Shown in pieces: positions 45,125 through 46,883 of a DNA stretch of 46,883 bases. Within the stretch, counting starts at the first letter, position 1, and each line of letters starts with the position of its first letter. The notes below the pieces were generated by a model. That model saw nothing but the letters and a program-made list of their open reading frames with translations. It did no database searches and had not been told where the DNA came from. The DNA lies in contig NZ_JXYS01000066.1 of NCBI RefSeq assembly GCF_000949295.1, positions 1 to 46,883 of the forward strand, in the 5' to 3' direction. The translations under genes and the position numbers were made by a program. Source of the DNA: Acidithrix ferrooxidans (lineage in GTDB: Bacteria > Actinomycetota > Acidimicrobiia > Acidimicrobiales > Acidimicrobiaceae).

Positions 45125-45769
45125 TTGTCTCTTATCTATCTTCAAAGAGCGCTGTTACCTCTTGATGCACTGAACCCTGGCGTTGGTATGGATCATCCGA
45201 TGCGAAAAGTTGTCAGGCAGGTCGCTTTTGAGAGGGATGGATGGACGAAAGAGCGTGCTAAAAAAGTAGGCGACCTCTTTGATTCAATGGCAGAAGACTG
45301 GAGTCAGAGGAGCGGCGCAGAAAGGACTGAAGCCCTCTTGGACGGACTTAACCGCGCTCAGTATTTGAATGGAAGATGCTTGGAGATCGGATGTGGCACT
45401 GGATCTAATCTAGAACTCCTCTGTAATTTCTTCGGGGAGGTAGTTGGTATCGACTTATCTCTGTCCATGCTTTTAAAAATGACCACTCAATCGCCGCCGG
45501 TTATCAATTGTGATGCCAGTTGTTTGCCATTTAGCGACGAAAGCTTCGATTCAATTGTGATTCAGAATTCATTTCTCTTTCGAGACGAAGTTTTGCGACT
45601 ACTACGTCCGAGTGGAGCCCTCTTTTGGGTCTCTACAAACGCAGATCGAACTCCTATTTATTTGAGTCCATACGATGTCCACAAAGCGCTTGGGGCCGAT
45701 TTTAACGGAGTCACCTCGCTCGCTGGGAATGGCATTTGGTCGGCGTTCTCAAGATCCATGACGACCTAG
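45125..45769 (+). CDS. SAM-dependent methyltransferase, class I
   Basis: A 214-residue Rossmann methyltransferase. Motif I is CLEIGCGTGSNLELL (about 94-108), and VVGIDLSLSML carries the ribose-binding Asp. CDASCLPFSDESFDSIVIQN is the family post-II region, and LLRPSGALFWVST is the late strand. An N-terminal helix bundle with WTKERAKKVGDLFDSMAEDW resembles UbiE/COQ5-like and small-molecule methyltransferases. Substrate unknown. TTG 45125 has GGAAGG about ten bases upstream; ATG 45188 is an alternative. It follows uvrB by 151 bases in the same direction. Confidence 0.8.
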   Translation: MSLIYLQRALLPLDALNPGVGMDHPMRKVVRQVAFERDGWTKERAKKVGDLFDSMAEDWSQRSGAERTEALLDGLNRAQYLNGRCLEIGCGTGSNLELLCNFFGEVVGIDLSLSMLLKMTTQSPPVINCDASCLPFSDESFDSIVIQNSFLFRDEVLRLLRPSGALFWVSTNADRTPIYLSPYDVHKALGADFNGVTSLAGNGIWSAFSRSMTT

Positions 45770-46148
45770 GAGGTCTCAGGCTTTTTCAGATCGCCCTTGC
45801 CTGTTGGGGTATATCTTCGAAGGAAGATTTTGTGACTGGTTTATCTTCAGACGAATCTTCCTAACCAGAGTCACTAGGAGGCAATTGCGCAATTCATAAT
45901 TCGACTCTTTCAGGTGGCATTTTTTGACTCAGAATGCAGGTACTATACCTTGTTGGGCATTAAGTGCGGACCTTAAAATCCAAAACGGGTAACAATCCAC
46001 TTATGCAAGTGTCTCCTAGGCCTTTGCCGAAGCCAAATCCTTCGAGCTATACATTTTTTAGCTGTTTGTATGAGGATAGAGGGACTTCGGATTTAAGTGG
46101 GGAATTTAGTCAGGTGTAGCCACGCACCAGGGGTGAGTTTGGGAGGGT
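45770..46148. other. Gap before the right-hand IS
   Basis: About 380 bases without a gene. It holds a nested set of complementary segments (45821-45874) and then the outer end of the ISL3-type element, whose exact left terminus I cannot fix without the right one. Confidence 0.4.
45821..45874 (+). repeat. Interleaved complementary segments (pseudoknot-like)
   Basis: AGGAAGATT (45821-45829) pairs with AATCTTCCT (45854-45862), and GTGACTGGTT (45832-45841) pairs with AACCAGAGTCAC (45863-45874, two-base bulge). The order is arm 1, arm 2, arm 1', arm 2', the layout of a pseudoknot rather than nested hairpins. It lies 52 bases after the methyltransferase stop. Confidence 0.5.
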
Positions 46149-46207
46149 CACAGGGGCTCTGCCAGAATGGGATAGTTCAACAACTCATCACTGGAGGGCC
46201 CCTGTGG
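46148..46207 (+). promoter_or_regulatory. Hairpin masking the transposase translation start
   Basis: CACAGGGGC (46149-46157) pairs perfectly with GCCCCTGTG (46198-46206), and flanking wobble and CT/AG pairs extend the stem to about 12-13. The right arm contains the end of the ribosome binding site GGAGGG (46193-46198) and the GTG start (46204-46206). In read-through mRNA both would be hidden, limiting transposase production. Confidence 0.6.
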
Positions 46208-46883
46208 AAGAAAATCCTATTCGAATTGCCGAGATCTTGCTCGATCTTATGGATGTCAATTTGATTGGCATCGAGGATCTGGGTGACCAAGGTTCAAAGA
46301 CACCCCTTCGGGTCCATATCGAGTGTCGAGGCGAACGACCAAAATGCCCAGTATGTAATGGGATGAGTTATTCCAAGGGAGGCTCACTAGTAGAGCTGAT
46401 TGATCTACAAAGCTTTGGCCGTGCCGTCAGACTCATCTGGCACAAACGCAGGTGGGAGTGCAAGGATGGGAACTGTTCCGCCCCGTCGTGGAGTGACGTG
46501 GACACTAGGATCGCAGCTCCAAGACTCAAGCTCACCGATAGGGCAGCTAGATTCGCAACCCGAGTGGTTGGTAGAGATGGTCGATCGGTGTCATCGGTAG
46601 CCAGAGAGCTCGATTGTGATTGGCACACGATCAATGACGCTGTCATTGCCTATGGGACTCCCCTCGTAGAGGATCCAAGTCGCTTTGGTAAGGTTCGTGC
46701 ACTCGGATTAGATGAGACCTTGTTTTGTCGCGAGGGTCGCTATCGGACCCAGAAGTGGTCTACCTCAATCGTGGACGTTACGAGTCCAACCCTTCTTGAT
46801 GTCGTGCCTGGTAGAGAGGGAAAGGAGCCAAAGAAGTGGATAGCCAGTCAGTCCAAGGAGTGGCGTGATGATATCAAGTGGGG
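46204..46883 (+). CDS. ISL3-family transposase, N-terminal part
   Basis: Opens at GTG 46204 with GGAGGG five bases upstream and runs off the right edge of the window after about 226 codons, with no stop. The N-terminus has a zinc-finger-like set, CRGERPKCPVCNG and WECKDGNCSAPSW, typical of ISL3 transposases. A helix-turn-helix region follows (VSSVARELDCDWHTINDAV) and then the first catalytic Asp in RALGLDETLF. The frame is intact so far. It is a different family from the IS at the left edge, so the two do not form a simple composite transposon. Confidence 0.9.
   Translation, partial: MEENPIRIAEILLDLMDVNLIGIEDLGDQGSKTPLRVHIECRGERPKCPVCNGMSYSKGGSLVELIDLQSFGRAVRLIWHKRRWECKDGNCSAPSWSDVDTRIAAPRLKLTDRAARFATRVVGRDGRSVSSVARELDCDWHTINDAVIAYGTPLVEDPSRFGKVRALGLDETLFCREGRYRTQKWSTSIVDVTSPTLLDVVPGREGKEPKKWIASQSKEWRDDIKW

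Noticed and set aside
1-46883. Composite transposon bounded by the two edge IS elements
   Set aside because: The left transposase is IS1634-type and the right one ISL3-type; different families cannot act as paired ends, and the DNA between is mostly conserved housekeeping genes.
1-46883. CRISPR array
   Set aside because: No regularly spaced repeats of 25-40 bases were seen anywhere; the only tandem tract is the short AGTC repeat.

Overview
The window looks like a chromosomal segment of an actinobacterium, most likely class Acidimicrobiia (the Acidithrix/Ferrimicrobium group). Evidence: the gene order ANTAR regulator - polA - rpsA - coaE - uvrB is the one known from mycobacteria. There is a DUF3039 zinc protein and a DinB-like protein of the mycothiol-enzyme type. 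PolA carries the actinobacterial Tyr in its O-helix motif. Base composition is moderate to AT-leaning, unlike high-GC actinomycetes. The genus is an inference. By my calls only about three quarters of the window is coding, which is low for a housekeeping region.

Layout. 1-5114: the 3' end of an IS1634-type transposase, a beta-propeller-like gene that has lost its 5' end, a long gap, and three or four small secreted or membrane proteins. The first two of these are translationally coupled. 5115-8782: an operon of a glutamine-synthetase-like ligase, an aldehyde dehydrogenase and a short-chain dehydrogenase, resembling gamma-glutamylation routes for polyamine or amine breakdown. 9051-12367: a universal-stress-protein relic, a YgfZ/GcvT-type Fe-S maintenance protein, and a sensor kinase/OmpR regulator pair on the minus strand. 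12900-16973: trpC-trpF-trpB-trpA and a HIT-like zinc protein. 17373-19046: an AarF/UbiB kinase-like protein. 19702-24239: the minus-strand fatty-acid operon fabD-fabH-fabG-acpP-fabF ending at a strong hairpin. Its FabD carries an extra lipoyl-like domain. 24855-24937: tRNA-Leu(CAA). 25595-27281: a DinB-like protein and a PilZ protein. 27453-31667: a phosphate-uptake operon in the order pstB-pstS-pstC-pstA, with a candidate Pho box. Its pstS has one in-frame amber stop just after the lipobox. 32174-34771: menC and a metallo-beta-lactamase-fold hydrolase. 36218-44973: the conserved ANTAR regulator, polA, rpsA, coaE, a DUF3039 protein and uvrB. 45125-45769: a methyltransferase. 46149-46883: the start of an ISL3-type element, cut by the window edge.

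The window combines anabolic housekeeping (tryptophan, type II fatty acid synthesis, menaquinone, CoA), DNA replication and repair, phosphate import, and IS-flanked accessory DNA at both edges. The most unusual observations are the amber-interrupted pstS, the FabD fusion with a lysine-less lipoyl-like tail, the small secreted/membrane protein cassette near the left IS, and a hairpin that masks the translation start of the right-hand transposase.
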